Assembly: GCA_002425185.1 (NCBI GenBank)
Contig: DILT01000013.1
Location: 248,001-312,000 of the forward strand
Direction: 5' to 3'
DNA from: Flammeovirgaceae bacterium UBA5585
Lineage (GTDB): Bacteria > Bacteroidota > Bacteroidia > Cytophagales > Cyclobacteriaceae
DNA length: 64,000 nt
The position numbers and the translations under genes are program-made. The first letter of the stretch is position 1. The number at the start of each line of letters is the position of its first letter. The notes under the pieces were generated by a model. The model did not search any database. It was not told where the DNA came from and was given only the letters and a program-made list of their open reading frames with translations. Positions 34,666 through 43,540 of the stretch are shown here, one piece after another.

Positions 34666-35334
34666 TCAAATTATGCTCGCGAGCTTAACAATATCCCGAA
34701 CTTCCAGCACGGATTTTTCATATCCTTTGGTAACAACATGAATCATGGCAACTCCCACTTGCTTCAGTGTTGATACATATCCCGGAAACAATAATCGCAA
34801 CACGGGATACATCCAGGAAAATGCCCCGTACCAACGCAAGGTATTTTTTAGCCCCCTTGTAGGTTGCATATAGCCCGGTCGAAACATGTATGCTTTTTTA
34901 AAACCAAGTTGAAGCAAAGCGTTTTCAGTTTTCCCCTTCACACGCGCCCACATGCTTTTGCCTTTTTCGGTACTGTCTGTTCCAGAGCCGGAAACATAAC
35001 AAAATACCATCTGGGGATTTTGACGTAGTAAAACATTCGCAACGTGCAGTGTGAGATTATACGTCAGATCGTGATACGTTTCTTCGTTCATGCCTACCGA
35101 TGAAACACCCAGACAAAAGAAGCATGCATTGTACGGCTGCAGTTGATCTTCTGTGGCCGAAAGATCATGAAAGTTTGCATGAATGATTTCCTTAAGTTTT
35201 GGATGGGTGACTCCGCACGGTTTTCTGTTGATCACCAATACGGCCTCCACATCAGGATGGTGAAGGCATTCATGAAGAACGCCTTCACCGACCATGCCTG
35301 TGGCACCGGTAACAATTGCCCTGATCTTTTCCAT
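34666..35334 (-). CDS. NAD(P)-binding Rossmann-fold protein (atypical SDR, YbjT-like)
   Basis: 222 residues. The nucleotide-binding motif GATGMVGEGVLHECL is at the N-terminus; CFFCLGVSSVGM and YVSGSGTDS follow, typical of atypical short-chain dehydrogenases of the oxidoreductase HTATIP2/YbjT group. The classical Tyr-x3-Lys pair is not seen, so it may bind rather than turn over the cofactor. It precedes the CDGSH gene by 27 bases on the same strand and is likely cotranscribed, pointing to a redox-linked role for both. Confidence 0.88.
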   Translation of the reverse strand: MEKIRAIVTGATGMVGEGVLHECLHHPDVEAVLVINRKPCGVTHPKLKEIIHANFHDLSATEDQLQPYNACFFCLGVSSVGMNEETYHDLTYNLTLHVANVLLRQNPQMVFCYVSGSGTDSTEKGKSMWARVKGKTENALLQLGFKKAYMFRPGYMQPTRGLKNTLRWYGAFSWMYPVLRLLFPGYVSTLKQVGVAMIHVVTKGYEKSVLEVRDIVKLASII

Positions 35335-35395
35335 AGATTAAAGATAGTTCGTTGATGGAAAAGTCGTAGAAAGTGAACGTTTATTGTAAGCCGTA

Positions 35396-35776
35396 TTAAT
35401 TTTTTAAAGCCAGCAATCCGTTATAACGCTCGCGATGCGCATAAAACAAGAACAGGTTGGCTGCAAGCATCAACCCTGGAATGATCAGGTTATCTGGCGC
35501 CAAAACCACGTGAAAAAGAAAAATATTCAGTGTGATCGGAAAGATGACCACCGCTGCCATGGGCACAAAACGCCCGCTTAAAAATGCAAGTCCTGTTAAC
35601 AACTCCAGGGCTTTCACAACGGGCATAATGTAACCTGCTACGACCAGGCCCATTAAAAATTGACCCGCATCACCCTGAGGCTCTTGCTGAGGTAACAGGT
35701 TAAAAAAGAAAGCCAGCGAAAACGCTGTATAAATCAGGCCAAGAACCAGCCGGGCAATAATCGTTGAAATTTTCAT
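35396..35776 (-). CDS. DoxX-like membrane protein
   Basis: 126 residues from the ATG at 35776; a longer frame to 35827 exists but lacks support. Four helices are visible: ARLVLGLIYTAFSLAFFFNLL, FLMGLVVAGYIMPVVKAL, MAAVVIFPITLNIFLFHVVL and LIIPGLMLAANLFLFYAH. The pattern and the ALELLTGLAFLSGRF loop fit the DoxX/DUF417-type family of small membrane proteins, often linked to redox or detoxification. It diverges from an HxlR regulator with palindromic sites between them, so it is the probable target of that regulator. Confidence 0.85.
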   Translation of the reverse strand: MKISTIIARLVLGLIYTAFSLAFFFNLLPQQEPQGDAGQFLMGLVVAGYIMPVVKALELLTGLAFLSGRFVPMAAVVIFPITLNIFLFHVVLAPDNLIIPGLMLAANLFLFYAHRERYNGLLALKN

Positions 35777-35833
35777 ATGTAGAATTTTGTTTGTGTTTGA
35801 ATAAAATATTGAACAAAATTCAGGCATTGGCTC

Positions 35834-35880
35834 ATACCAATCGCAACAGTATACTGATGTATACCGGTATGCATTGGTAT
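35834..35880. promoter_or_regulatory. Nested palindromes, candidate HxlR operator
   Basis: An outer pair ATACCAAT (35834-35841) and ATTGGTAT (35873-35880) is exact. Inside it ATGTATACCGGTATGCAT (35857-35874) is palindromic at 16 of 18 positions, and AGTATACT occurs just before it. This lies in the divergent gap of DoxX and hxlR, where such regulators bind. Confidence 0.55.
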
Positions 35881-35909
35881 ACCAGCCTTACGCAACTTAC
35901 TTTTAAGCT

Positions 35910-36272
35910 ATGCAAACATTAACATGTACCAATACCAATAAAGGCCTGGCCATCCGCGATGCGCTCGATATGGTAGGAGGAAAATGGAAATTACCGATTT
36001 TACATGTGCTCGTCTTTCACGGAGGGCCGATGCGCTTTAAAGAATTGCAGCGTGCCCTGGATGGCATTACAGCACGCATGCTTTCAAAGGAGTTGAAAGA
36101 GTTGGAAATGAACCAGATGGTGAATCGGCAAGTATACGACACCGCCCCGATTACGGTTGAGTATTCCGTTACCGACTACGGGCACTCCCTGTGCCCGGTA
36201 ATCCAGGCCTTGTATGAATGGGGCACTGAACACCGCAGAAGAATTTTTGAACCGGTCTCAGCGGATTATTAA
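35910..36272 (+). CDS. HxlR family transcriptional regulator
   Basis: 120 residues. One winged helix-turn-helix domain of the HxlR type: ALDMVGGKWKLPILHVLVFHGGPMRFKELQRALDGITARMLSKELKELE, with the usual YSVTDYGHSLCPVIQALYEWG end. One cysteine near the N-terminus (LTCTNTNKG) and one in SLCPV. Members sense reactive electrophiles or quinones in several bacteria. It diverges from the DoxX gene with palindromes between, which suggests local control. Confidence 0.93.
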   Translation: MQTLTCTNTNKGLAIRDALDMVGGKWKLPILHVLVFHGGPMRFKELQRALDGITARMLSKELKELEMNQMVNRQVYDTAPITVEYSVTDYGHSLCPVIQALYEWGTEHRRRIFEPVSADY

Positions 36273-36323
36273 AAAGAAAGGTTTGCTGCTTATGTGTCAC
36301 AAGTGGTCGGGCTATTTTTCCTA

Positions 36324-36332
36324 CTTTCGTGC
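36324..36332 (+). promoter_or_regulatory. Possible -7 promoter element of the MBL-fold gene
   Basis: CTACTTTCG, directly before the chosen start codon, resembles the Bacteroidota -7 element TAnnTTTG (one mismatch). No convincing -33 partner was found, so this is weak. Confidence 0.3.
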
Positions 36333-37136
36333 ATGTCATTATTTGTAGCCTCATTGAATTCAGGAAGCAACGGCAACTGCTACTACGTTGGTAACCACCA
36401 TGAGGCTGTTTTAATTGATGCGGGCATCTCCTGCCGCGAAACAGAACTTCGTATGAATCGGCTCAACCTCTCCATGAAAAAAGTGAAGGCCATTTTTGTT
36501 TCACACGAGCACACCGATCACATTAAAGGCGTTGCCGGCATTTCGAAAAAATACAAATTGCCCGTTTACGTTACGCCTGGTACGCTACACCATCGAGGCC
36601 TTCGGGTTAAAGAGCATTTAATTTTTCCGTTCAAAGCGCATGAGCCGGTTAGCATTGGAAAGCTCAACATTACGGGCTTTCCGAAATTCCATGACGCTAC
36701 CGATCCGCACAGTTTTATTATTGCCAACGAAACGGTGAAGGTAGGTGTGTTCACTGATTTAGGGGTTGCATGCGATAACGTTGTACATCACTTTAAGCAA
36801 TGTCATGCGGCTTTCCTGGAAGCCAATTACGATGAACACATGCTCGAGACCGGGCCTTACCCCCTTCATTTGAAAAACAGGATCAGGAGTGACAGAGGTC
36901 ATTTATCAAATAACCAGGCGTTGGAGCTTTTCAACGAGCATCGGCCTTCGTTCATGAGTCACTTATTTTTATCACACCTTTCAAAAGAGAACAACTCGGC
37001 CGCTCTTGTTGAGCATTTGTTTAAATCAATGGCGGGAGATACCCAAATTGTTATTGCTTCCCGGTATAGAGAAACAAAAGTTTTTCAGATCCATGAGCAG
37101 CCTGTTGTGCAGGAGGTTCAGCTTTCATTGTTTTAA
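36333..37136 (+). CDS. Metallo-beta-lactamase-fold hydrolase (YycJ/WalJ-like)
   Basis: 267 residues from the ATG at 36333 (MSLFVASLNSGSNGNCYYVG); the frame extends to 36294 but relatives begin near the SLNSGSNGN motif. Zinc-binding motif SHEHTDHIKG is complete, with later ligands in FPKFHDATDP, DLGVACDNVVHH and SHLSKENNS. It resembles YycJ, a 5'-3' exonuclease-like protein of the MBL family linked to DNA mismatch repair and cell-wall signalling in Firmicutes; in this phylum its role is not established. Cytoplasmic. Confidence 0.88.
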   Translation: MSLFVASLNSGSNGNCYYVGNHHEAVLIDAGISCRETELRMNRLNLSMKKVKAIFVSHEHTDHIKGVAGISKKYKLPVYVTPGTLHHRGLRVKEHLIFPFKAHEPVSIGKLNITGFPKFHDATDPHSFIIANETVKVGVFTDLGVACDNVVHHFKQCHAAFLEANYDEHMLETGPYPLHLKNRIRSDRGHLSNNQALELFNEHRPSFMSHLFLSHLSKENNSAALVEHLFKSMAGDTQIVIASRYRETKVFQIHEQPVVQEVQLSLF

Positions 37137-37230
37137 TTACAGTGTCATTGTACTATTGGAAATAGCCTTGACTGCTCTCTTACTTAGATAATCCGTATCT
37201 TCATCCGTCAAGGAAAATTAATCTCAGCTT

Positions 37231-37857
37231 ATGAAATGGCCCTACAGCATACAAAACAAAATGACTGCCTCCGGTGTGCTCCTCACGCTTTGCATTTTGG
37301 TGTTGTTCAGCAATTATGTTGACCGCGATCATACCAACAATGTTAAAAACTCCATCAGCACCTTGTATGAAGACCGGTTGATTGTTGAGGATTATATTTT
37401 AAAAATGACCATTGATATCTATGAAATCAAGCAGGCCCTGCATGTTGCGGGACAGGGCGGTGAGCCTTCTGCCGGCCAGGTTAACGCGTTGCTCTCTCAC
37501 ATCGATGGATTAAGCGAAGCCTATCTGAAAACAAAATTTACCCAAGACGAAGATGTAACATTTGCTGAACTACTCAGTACCCTGAAAAAATTTGACACCT
37601 CTTCTTCACAAAGCGATGAGGATAAACTGGACCTGGCAAATCAGGCGCTTGTGCTCTTGAGTAAATTATCTTCTATTCAGCTGGAGGAATCAAAATTGAT
37701 TATGAAACAGGTTGAGGATCTATATATATCCGGTAAGGTGGCATCGCAATTCGCGTTTGGCATTACCATTGTTATTTTGATTGTGCTGCAGGCACTTGTC
37801 TTTGCATCCAAAACGTTTCCGAAGATAACGCCATCATCAGGCACACGGCTCAATTAA
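37231..37857 (+). CDS. Membrane protein with MCP-like four-helix sensor, no output domain
   Basis: 208 residues. A first membrane helix (MTASGVLLTLCILVLFSNYV), then a periplasmic four-helix segment of about 150 residues rich in charged heptads (NSISTLYEDRLIVEDYILKM, LANQALVLLSKLSSIQLEE), then a second membrane helix (FAFGITIVILIVLQALVFAS) and a short tail. The layout is that of the 4HB_MCP sensor of chemoreceptors and histidine kinases, but no HAMP, kinase or signalling domain follows. It ends three bases from a convergent gene. It may be a sensor that works through a partner. Confidence 0.8.
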   Translation: MKWPYSIQNKMTASGVLLTLCILVLFSNYVDRDHTNNVKNSISTLYEDRLIVEDYILKMTIDIYEIKQALHVAGQGGEPSAGQVNALLSHIDGLSEAYLKTKFTQDEDVTFAELLSTLKKFDTSSSQSDEDKLDLANQALVLLSKLSSIQLEESKLIMKQVEDLYISGKVASQFAFGITIVILIVLQALVFASKTFPKITPSSGTRLN

Positions 37858-37860
37858 GTA

Positions 37861-39207
37861 TTAATACTTAAAAACTTTTCCTCCAGCCATCACTTCCTGC
37901 TTGGTTTCATCAAACGTTGCCTTCTCCCCGGTGCGTGCAGCAGCCGTTGTCATAATGCAGGCAATGGAATGTTGATACCCGGCCTCAACGAGTGCATTCG
38001 GTTGTTTGCGCGAACGTATGCATTCCATCCAGTTACGCATGTGATTGGAAGTGGTGATGTCGCCACCTGTGTTGGCGCTGGACACCGTTTGTACGGATGA
38101 ATCTTCAAGCGCAACCTCCGGCAGCAAATTAGGTTGCATGTTCATTGCCTTGGCATGGGGTTCTGTAAGCCCACCGCCAGGTGTTACTTTATTGGTGATG
38201 AGGTTTAACTCACCTCCATTAGAATAATAAATTTCGGTTGGGCGCTCTTCGCCATTGTGCATGCGTGAACTGAATACTACCTGAAAGCCCGATGTCAGAT
38301 CGCTTTTTGGTCCGTAATCAAACACAGCAGTCATGGTGTCCCAGTTCTTTCTTCCATCCTTCCACATATAAATCCCTCCATTGGCTACTACGCTTCGCGG
38401 ATGCTCCAACCCGGAGAACCAATGAATGGTGTCAATCTGGTGGCTCATCCACTGACCGGGGATGCCCGAGGAGTATGGCCAGAACAAACGATACTCCAAA
38501 TGCTTGCGCGCATCAAAGGGTTCGAATGGCCGGTTCATCAAAAAACGTTTCCAGTCCGTATCCGCTTCTTTCATTTGTGCCACAAGTTGCGGGCGTCTCC
38601 ATCGGCCGGGTTGATTCACATTCCATGTAAGCTCAACCATGGTGATGGCACCAAACTTACCGCTTTGTATAAAATCAGCAGCGGCATGATAGTTTGCACC
38701 ACTTCTCCGTTGCGAGCCGATTTGTATAATCTTTCCGCTTTTCTTTACTGCCTTCAGGGCTGCGCGGTTGTCCTCCATCGTTTCAGCAAAGGGTTTTTCC
38801 ACATACGCATCGCATCCGGCCTCTACCGCTTCAATGGTGTGAAGCGCATGTTGAAAATCGGATGTGCTGATGATCACCGCATCGGATTCTTTTGCTGAAT
38901 ACAACGCTTCGTTGTTCACAAACGACTTAACGGCATAGCCCAGTTTTTCTTTCAGAAATTGTGCGCCCTCTTCCCTTCTCACTTTCCAGATGTCGGATAC
39001 TCCGCTGATCTCAAAGTTCAGTTCCTTGCTGTGATTCATGAAGGAAGGAAGCAGCGAATATTTAAGCCGGTCGGAAAAGCCGATTACACCTACGCGCACA
39101 CGATCATTTGCGCCAATAATGCGGGCATAGCTTTTTGCACTGAACGCAAGTGCTCCGGCAGCAACAACAATTGATTTCTTAATAAATGTTCGTCTGGAGT
39201 TTTTCAT
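37861..39207 (-). CDS. Tat-exported Gfo/Idh/MocA family oxidoreductase
   Basis: 448 residues from the ATG at 39207. The Tat signal is SRRTFIKKSIVVAAGALAFSA. The NAD-binding domain has RVRVGVIGFSD; EKPFAETMEDNR carries the family's catalytic lysine; YFSN-type C-terminal domain includes RLFWPYSSGIPGQWMSHQIDTIHWF with the metal/His region. In Bacteroidota such exported enzymes act on glycosides, oxidising the 3-hydroxyl. The DUF1080 gene upstream ends 12 bases before this start, so the pair is an operon. The tightly bound cofactor and sugar substrate are inferred. Confidence 0.92.
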   Translation of the reverse strand: MKNSRRTFIKKSIVVAAGALAFSAKSYARIIGANDRVRVGVIGFSDRLKYSLLPSFMNHSKELNFEISGVSDIWKVRREEGAQFLKEKLGYAVKSFVNNEALYSAKESDAVIISTSDFQHALHTIEAVEAGCDAYVEKPFAETMEDNRAALKAVKKSGKIIQIGSQRRSGANYHAAADFIQSGKFGAITMVELTWNVNQPGRWRRPQLVAQMKEADTDWKRFLMNRPFEPFDARKHLEYRLFWPYSSGIPGQWMSHQIDTIHWFSGLEHPRSVVANGGIYMWKDGRKNWDTMTAVFDYGPKSDLTSGFQVVFSSRMHNGEERPTEIYYSNGGELNLITNKVTPGGGLTEPHAKAMNMQPNLLPEVALEDSSVQTVSSANTGGDITTSNHMRNWMECIRSRKQPNALVEAGYQHSIACIMTTAAARTGEKATFDETKQEVMAGGKVFKY

Positions 39208-39219
39208 AAGCCTTTGCAC

Positions 39220-40572
39220 TTATTTCAGCGTCTTGATTTTTATACTTCTGAACGAAACCTCATCGCCATGATCCTGCAATAAAATCCGTCCGCGTTCGGC
39301 CATTCCAAAATTCTCCCACACCGCATATTTGCTGCGCGCCACCAGCGCATTGTAAATGGGTGTGCCGCGCTGATACTCCACAACCTTGTACCCGTTAAGC
39401 CAGTGTTCAATGCGGTTGTCGGGGTAAACCACAATTCTTCCCTGGTTCCATTCACCAATTTTTCGCTGACCGCGAGAAATTTTCAAAGAAGGAATAAGGT
39501 CATACAACGATGCCAATGTTCGGTTTCCCACAACGCCTTCTTTCGCATCCAGGTGGCGGGCATCATCAAGTATTTGATACTCCAAACCGATGGCCGATCC
39601 CTTGTTTCCTTCGCTCTCGGTCACAAAATATTTCACCCCGCTGTTGGCGCCTTCTGTTAGTTTGAATTCAAACTGTAAATCAAAAGCAGCATACTCTTCT
39701 GTCGTAACAATGTCGCCACCATGTGTTGATTCACCTCCTCCTGACTTCTGCACACTGAGAACACCGTTGTTTATTGACCAGCCTTTTTCAGGAAAATTGG
39801 TTTTGTATGCTCCGCGCCAACCTTTGGTGGTGCTTCCATCCCACAGCAAACGCATACCGTTTATCTCTTCTTGCTTTGAGAGTGTATTCGGAATAAGGTT
39901 TGCCACAAACACATCGTCCCACGGTGCCGGCTTCAGGTTTTTTGTTTGAATGTTGATGTTGCGCCAATACACATGGCGACCTGCTTCAGAAAGGTCTCCC
40001 ACCGAATGCACCTGGAGTGCAATGAAGCCGCGTGGAGTCATGTCATCTACCACATGTGCAGCCGGAACGCCATTAATAAAGGTGCGTAACGTGCTACCGA
40101 TACATTCAATGCGGGCTACATTCCAGTCGTTGGGCTTAAAGCCTTGTTTGGCTTTGCTGTTATACTCCAATGTGTAAAGCCATTCTCTACGGGCTTCATC
40201 GTAAATCCCGCCCGTCCAGGAACGTGATGATGGATCGATTTCATACTGATAGCCATGCACGCGACCATTTTGGTAATCGGGCTTGCTTTCGCTGCGAAAC
40301 TGTACGCCCGAGTTTGTTCCATCAGCAACCTTAAACTCCAGTTCCAGAATAAAATCACCAAACAGTTCTTCCGTTGCCAGAAAGGAGTTTGGTTCGTTAG
40401 CTACCGTGGTACCTACGATCATCCCGTCCTTGACTTCAAATTTTGCTTTGCCGTTCAGAACCTTCCAGCCGGTGAGGTCTTTACCGTTAAAGAGTTTTTG
40501 CCAGCCGTCAGGTCGGTTTTGCGCAAAGAGTGTTTGCGTGTAAAGTAACATTAGAAAAACAGCGTATTTCAT
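39220..40572 (-). CDS. Two-domain DUF1080 protein (3-keto-glycoside hydrolase type)
   Basis: 450 residues from the ATG at 40572, with signal peptide MKYAVFLMLLYTQTLFAQ. Two concanavalin-like DUF1080 domains are seen: residues about 25-210 (WQKLFNGKDLTGWKVLNG, GVQFRSESKPDYQNGRVHGYQ) and about 225-450 (LLWDGSTTKGWRGAYKTNF, SGVKYFVTES, GLEYQILDDARHLDAKEG). DUF1080 proteins were shown to cleave 3-keto-disaccharides in Bacteroides. Paired with the Gfo/Idh/MocA oxidoreductase, a periplasmic 3-keto route for glycosides is likely. Confidence 0.9.
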   Translation of the reverse strand: MKYAVFLMLLYTQTLFAQNRPDGWQKLFNGKDLTGWKVLNGKAKFEVKDGMIVGTTVANEPNSFLATEELFGDFILELEFKVADGTNSGVQFRSESKPDYQNGRVHGYQYEIDPSSRSWTGGIYDEARREWLYTLEYNSKAKQGFKPNDWNVARIECIGSTLRTFINGVPAAHVVDDMTPRGFIALQVHSVGDLSEAGRHVYWRNINIQTKNLKPAPWDDVFVANLIPNTLSKQEEINGMRLLWDGSTTKGWRGAYKTNFPEKGWSINNGVLSVQKSGGGESTHGGDIVTTEEYAAFDLQFEFKLTEGANSGVKYFVTESEGNKGSAIGLEYQILDDARHLDAKEGVVGNRTLASLYDLIPSLKISRGQRKIGEWNQGRIVVYPDNRIEHWLNGYKVVEYQRGTPIYNALVARSKYAVWENFGMAERGRILLQDHGDEVSFRSIKIKTLK

Positions 40573-40677
40573 GATGATGCAGTTAGGTGCCATGAAGTTA
40601 CAGATGTTTTTTGGTTCTTTCCTTTTACAGGCCTTTATGCGCTTGCTTCATGTACGAAGGCCAAGATGAGCGTGCTA

Positions 40678-40950
40678 CTACGTTACAATAAAAATATAGG
40701 CCTGGCTGTTTTTGTGGAACCGGCTTTTAGTAACACCCTTATCCTTCACAAAATGTGAAACGATGGTTTCTGAGTACTCGCGTTTGCATTTGAAATATGT
40801 GGCCTTCTTTTTTGGATCATGCGTTTTGAGCAGGGCGTTCAGCAGCGTTTTATCATTCGCGCCAATTTCACATTTAGGTTTAATGGCTTTCGTGACGGAT
40901 GCAATAATCTCGTTGATTTCTTTTACTTGTAGAGGATTAAAAAGTGCCAT
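40678..40950 (-). CDS. Small protein of unknown function
   Basis: 90 residues, starting MALFNPLQVKEINEIIASV. Two helices are followed by a basic, tyrosine-rich region (FKCKREYSETIVSHFVKDKG) and a beta strand end (QAYIFIVT). It has no signal peptide or membrane segment, so it should be cytoplasmic. I recognise no family. It is single, between the DUF1080 gene and a 65-residue gene. The reading frame is supported by its codon pattern and one start; confidence is moderate. Confidence 0.55.
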   Translation of the reverse strand: MALFNPLQVKEINEIIASVTKAIKPKCEIGANDKTLLNALLKTHDPKKKATYFKCKREYSETIVSHFVKDKGVTKSRFHKNSQAYIFIVT

Positions 40951-41046
40951 GTTTCGCTCAGTTAGGTCTTAACAAAAGTATACCATTCTGGTGAGTATGC
41001 AACATCAAAAACAATTGCAAAGGAGCCTGTTGTGCTTGAGCTAAAA

Positions 41047-41244
41047 CTATTTGAAGATGTTATAATTGGTCACCATATTTTTATACTCCGGCAGGATTTT
41101 TTCATACAGCGCCTCATCTACTTTTTTCAGCGTATTCATAAGCCCGCCAATACCGGAATCTCTCAGGCTTACGCGTTGCTTTTTGATTTCCTCCATCTTA
41201 TTTCGGATGGTGGCTTCGAGCTTGATTAGTTCCCTTTCTGTCAT
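41047..41244 (-). CDS. Small helical protein of unknown function
   Basis: 65 residues beginning MTERELIKLEATIRNKMEEI. Almost all helix, with a charged heptad pattern at the start (IRNKMEEIKKQRVSLRD) then GIGGLMNTLKKVDEALYEKI. It may form a coiled coil. No family recognised. It lies 60 bases after the start side of the PQQ dehydrogenase's 3' end, on the same strand, so it could be on the same transcript. Confidence 0.5.
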   Translation of the reverse strand: MTERELIKLEATIRNKMEEIKKQRVSLRDSGIGGLMNTLKKVDEALYEKILPEYKNMVTNYNIFK

Positions 41245-41304
41245 ACATTTATTCTAAAAAGTCTGTTGTAGAAATTTTTTTATTCATCCTGCAAATTTGT
41301 CTCA

Positions 41305-43464
41305 TTAATCCGGCAGCGCAAAGGCTACATAAGCATCACCTGATTTCGTTCCTAGCTTGCCGCCTCCACAAGCAATTACTACAAATTGCTTACCATTAAC
41401 CTGATATACGGCTGGTGTTGCAAAGCCCGATGCCGGTAATGTTGTTTCCCATAGCAATTGTCCGTTACGTTTATCAAATGCGCGAAACTTGTTATCTCGG
41501 GTTGCTGCAATAAAAATCAAGCCGCCTGATGTTACGGCTGGTCCACCATAGTTTTCTGTGCCTGTAACTATTCCCCTGTCTTTGAACTCGGCATACTCAC
41601 CCAATGTAACCCGCCATGCAATTTCTCCCGTGCCTAAGTCAATTGCATTCAAACTTCCCCATGGAGGTTTAATGCCAGGGTATCCTTCGCGGGTTTGAAA
41701 CTTGTAAAATCCCGTAATGGCATAGGGCAGATGTCGAAAGGAGTCAATCGCTACTGCCTTGATTGGAAAGGTTTCCCTTTTTCTTCCTTCCAGGTTTAAC
41801 ACATACGTATTTAGTGCTATTATTTCTTCTTTCTCCAGGTGTGGGAAAGCAGGCATCATGCGTCTGCCGGCACGAACCATTTCTTCAAGGCTTTTTTCAT
41901 TGTAACGCGCTGAGACATTCGCGATGGATGGATTGTTGCCTGAACCTCTTAAATCCGGCCCATGACAAATCATACAATGTTGCTGATACAATCGCTTACC
42001 TGCCAGTTCATACGTTTCCTCTCGTGCAATACTCAGGTCAACCTCCTTCATCTGGATAAGCCAGGGCACCTCATTGGCATTGACATACAATAGATTGGTT
42101 TCCGGATCATAGGCTGGTCCGCCCCATTCAGCTCCTCCATCTAAACCAGGAAAGTGAATCGTGCCTTGCAATGATTGAGGAATAAACATGCCTCCGGCAT
42201 GGTGACTTTTATATCGCAATTTTAATTCTTCATATGATTCTTTATCAACCAGATCATTTAAATCCTCCTCCATAAATTTCTGTCGCATAAAAGGCTTGGG
42301 CAAAGTAGGTTTAGGCTGTGTGGGCCATAGTTTTTCTCCTTTCAATTGCGTTTCTGTAGATACTGCCGTTTCTTCTATCGGAAAAATCGGCTGACCCGTT
42401 TCGCGCTCAAGTAAAAAAACATAACCGGTTTTGGTGGGTTGGGCTACTGCATCTATTCGCTTCACGTTTTTTCGTATTGTTACCAGTGCCGGGGCTGTGG
42501 GTAAATCATAATCCCACGTGTCGTGGTGCACCGTTTGATAATGCCAAATGCGTTGACCGGTTTCAGCGTTGAGTGCGAGAATGGAATTAGCAAAAAGGTT
42601 TGCCCCTTTGCGTTTTCCTCCATAATAATCGAATGACGCTGAGCCGGTTCCCGCAAAGACTAGTCCGCGTTTTTCGTCCATACTAAAACCCGACCATGTG
42701 TTGGCCCCGCCAATATGCTTGTAGGCTTCAGGATCTTCCCAGGTATCGTAACCATACTGTCCGGGTTGCGGAATGGTATGAAAAATCCAGACGCGTGCTC
42801 CTGTTTTTACATCAAAAGCGCGTATATGGCCCGGTGCCGCATCACTGTTCTCGGAAACACGAGAACCAATGATGTATAAGTTTTTATAGATAATGCCAGG
42901 TGATGTTGCCACCACATACAAATCGTCTGTGTTCTTATCCAGGCCTTTCTTTAAATCTATTTTTCCCTGGTCACCGAACGAAGAAATCAAGGTTCCATTT
43001 GTTGCGTTAATGGCGTACAAAAGATTACCCGCCACATATAAAATTCTTTTATCCTCTCCTTCTTCCCAGTATGTAACGCCACGATTGTTATTAAGCACAA
43101 AACGTGCTCGTGGATGGTCTTTCAGCATTTGGTCAACCGGATCGAAGACCCAGCGTTGTTCTCCATTTGCTGCATGAAGTGCAAACAGTTTGAGTTGTGG
43201 AGAAGTGCCATACAGAATACCATCAACAATAATGGGGTTACATTGGATCTGTGAGTTATTTATGGTATCTGCATCTTCTGTGTGGTAAATCCAGGCAACC
43301 TGTAATTTATTTACATTTTCAGTATGGATCTGCCGGAGTGTACTATACCGGATATTGTGTTTACTGCCCCCTGCGAATTCCCATGTAGCATACTCTGTTG
43401 CTTCTTCTTTGCAGCACGGAAATAAAACTATGAAACATAAAAGTATATAGCCGGCTAATTTCAT
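41305..43464 (-). CDS. PQQ-dependent dehydrogenase lipoprotein with an inserted cytochrome c domain
   Basis: 719 residues. The signal sequence LAGYILLCFIVLFPCC ends in a lipobox-like PCC, so it is a lipoprotein. An eight-bladed quinoprotein propeller is seen from residue about 28 (TWEFAGGSKHNIRYS, HHDTWDYDLPTAPAL, GLDGGAEWGGPAYDPETNLLYVN). A haem c domain with CMICHGPDLRGSG and a Met ligand in RRMMPAF is inserted at about 505-580 before the last blades. Such enzymes oxidise sugars or alcohols and pass electrons via the haem. No PQQ synthesis genes are in this window. Confidence 0.93.
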   Translation of the reverse strand: MKLAGYILLCFIVLFPCCKEEATEYATWEFAGGSKHNIRYSTLRQIHTENVNKLQVAWIYHTEDADTINNSQIQCNPIIVDGILYGTSPQLKLFALHAANGEQRWVFDPVDQMLKDHPRARFVLNNNRGVTYWEEGEDKRILYVAGNLLYAINATNGTLISSFGDQGKIDLKKGLDKNTDDLYVVATSPGIIYKNLYIIGSRVSENSDAAPGHIRAFDVKTGARVWIFHTIPQPGQYGYDTWEDPEAYKHIGGANTWSGFSMDEKRGLVFAGTGSASFDYYGGKRKGANLFANSILALNAETGQRIWHYQTVHHDTWDYDLPTAPALVTIRKNVKRIDAVAQPTKTGYVFLLERETGQPIFPIEETAVSTETQLKGEKLWPTQPKPTLPKPFMRQKFMEEDLNDLVDKESYEELKLRYKSHHAGGMFIPQSLQGTIHFPGLDGGAEWGGPAYDPETNLLYVNANEVPWLIQMKEVDLSIAREETYELAGKRLYQQHCMICHGPDLRGSGNNPSIANVSARYNEKSLEEMVRAGRRMMPAFPHLEKEEIIALNTYVLNLEGRKRETFPIKAVAIDSFRHLPYAITGFYKFQTREGYPGIKPPWGSLNAIDLGTGEIAWRVTLGEYAEFKDRGIVTGTENYGGPAVTSGGLIFIAATRDNKFRAFDKRNGQLLWETTLPASGFATPAVYQVNGKQFVVIACGGGKLGTKSGDAYVAFALPD

Positions 43465-43540
43465 TTTTTGATTCGGTGGAGATACTTCAATTTAAGTGAT
43501 TATTAAATCAAACCATAATCACCATGCTTTCTAGTTCGTC

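Noticed and set aside
36294..36332. Signal peptide on the MBL-fold gene from an earlier start
   Set aside because: MSQVVGLFFLLSC would look like a signal peptide, but relatives are cytoplasmic and begin at the SLNSGSNGN region; ATG at 36333 fits.
41763..43177. Plus-strand frames within the PQQ dehydrogenase
   Set aside because: They are opposite a complete enzyme with all motifs; no independent evidence.
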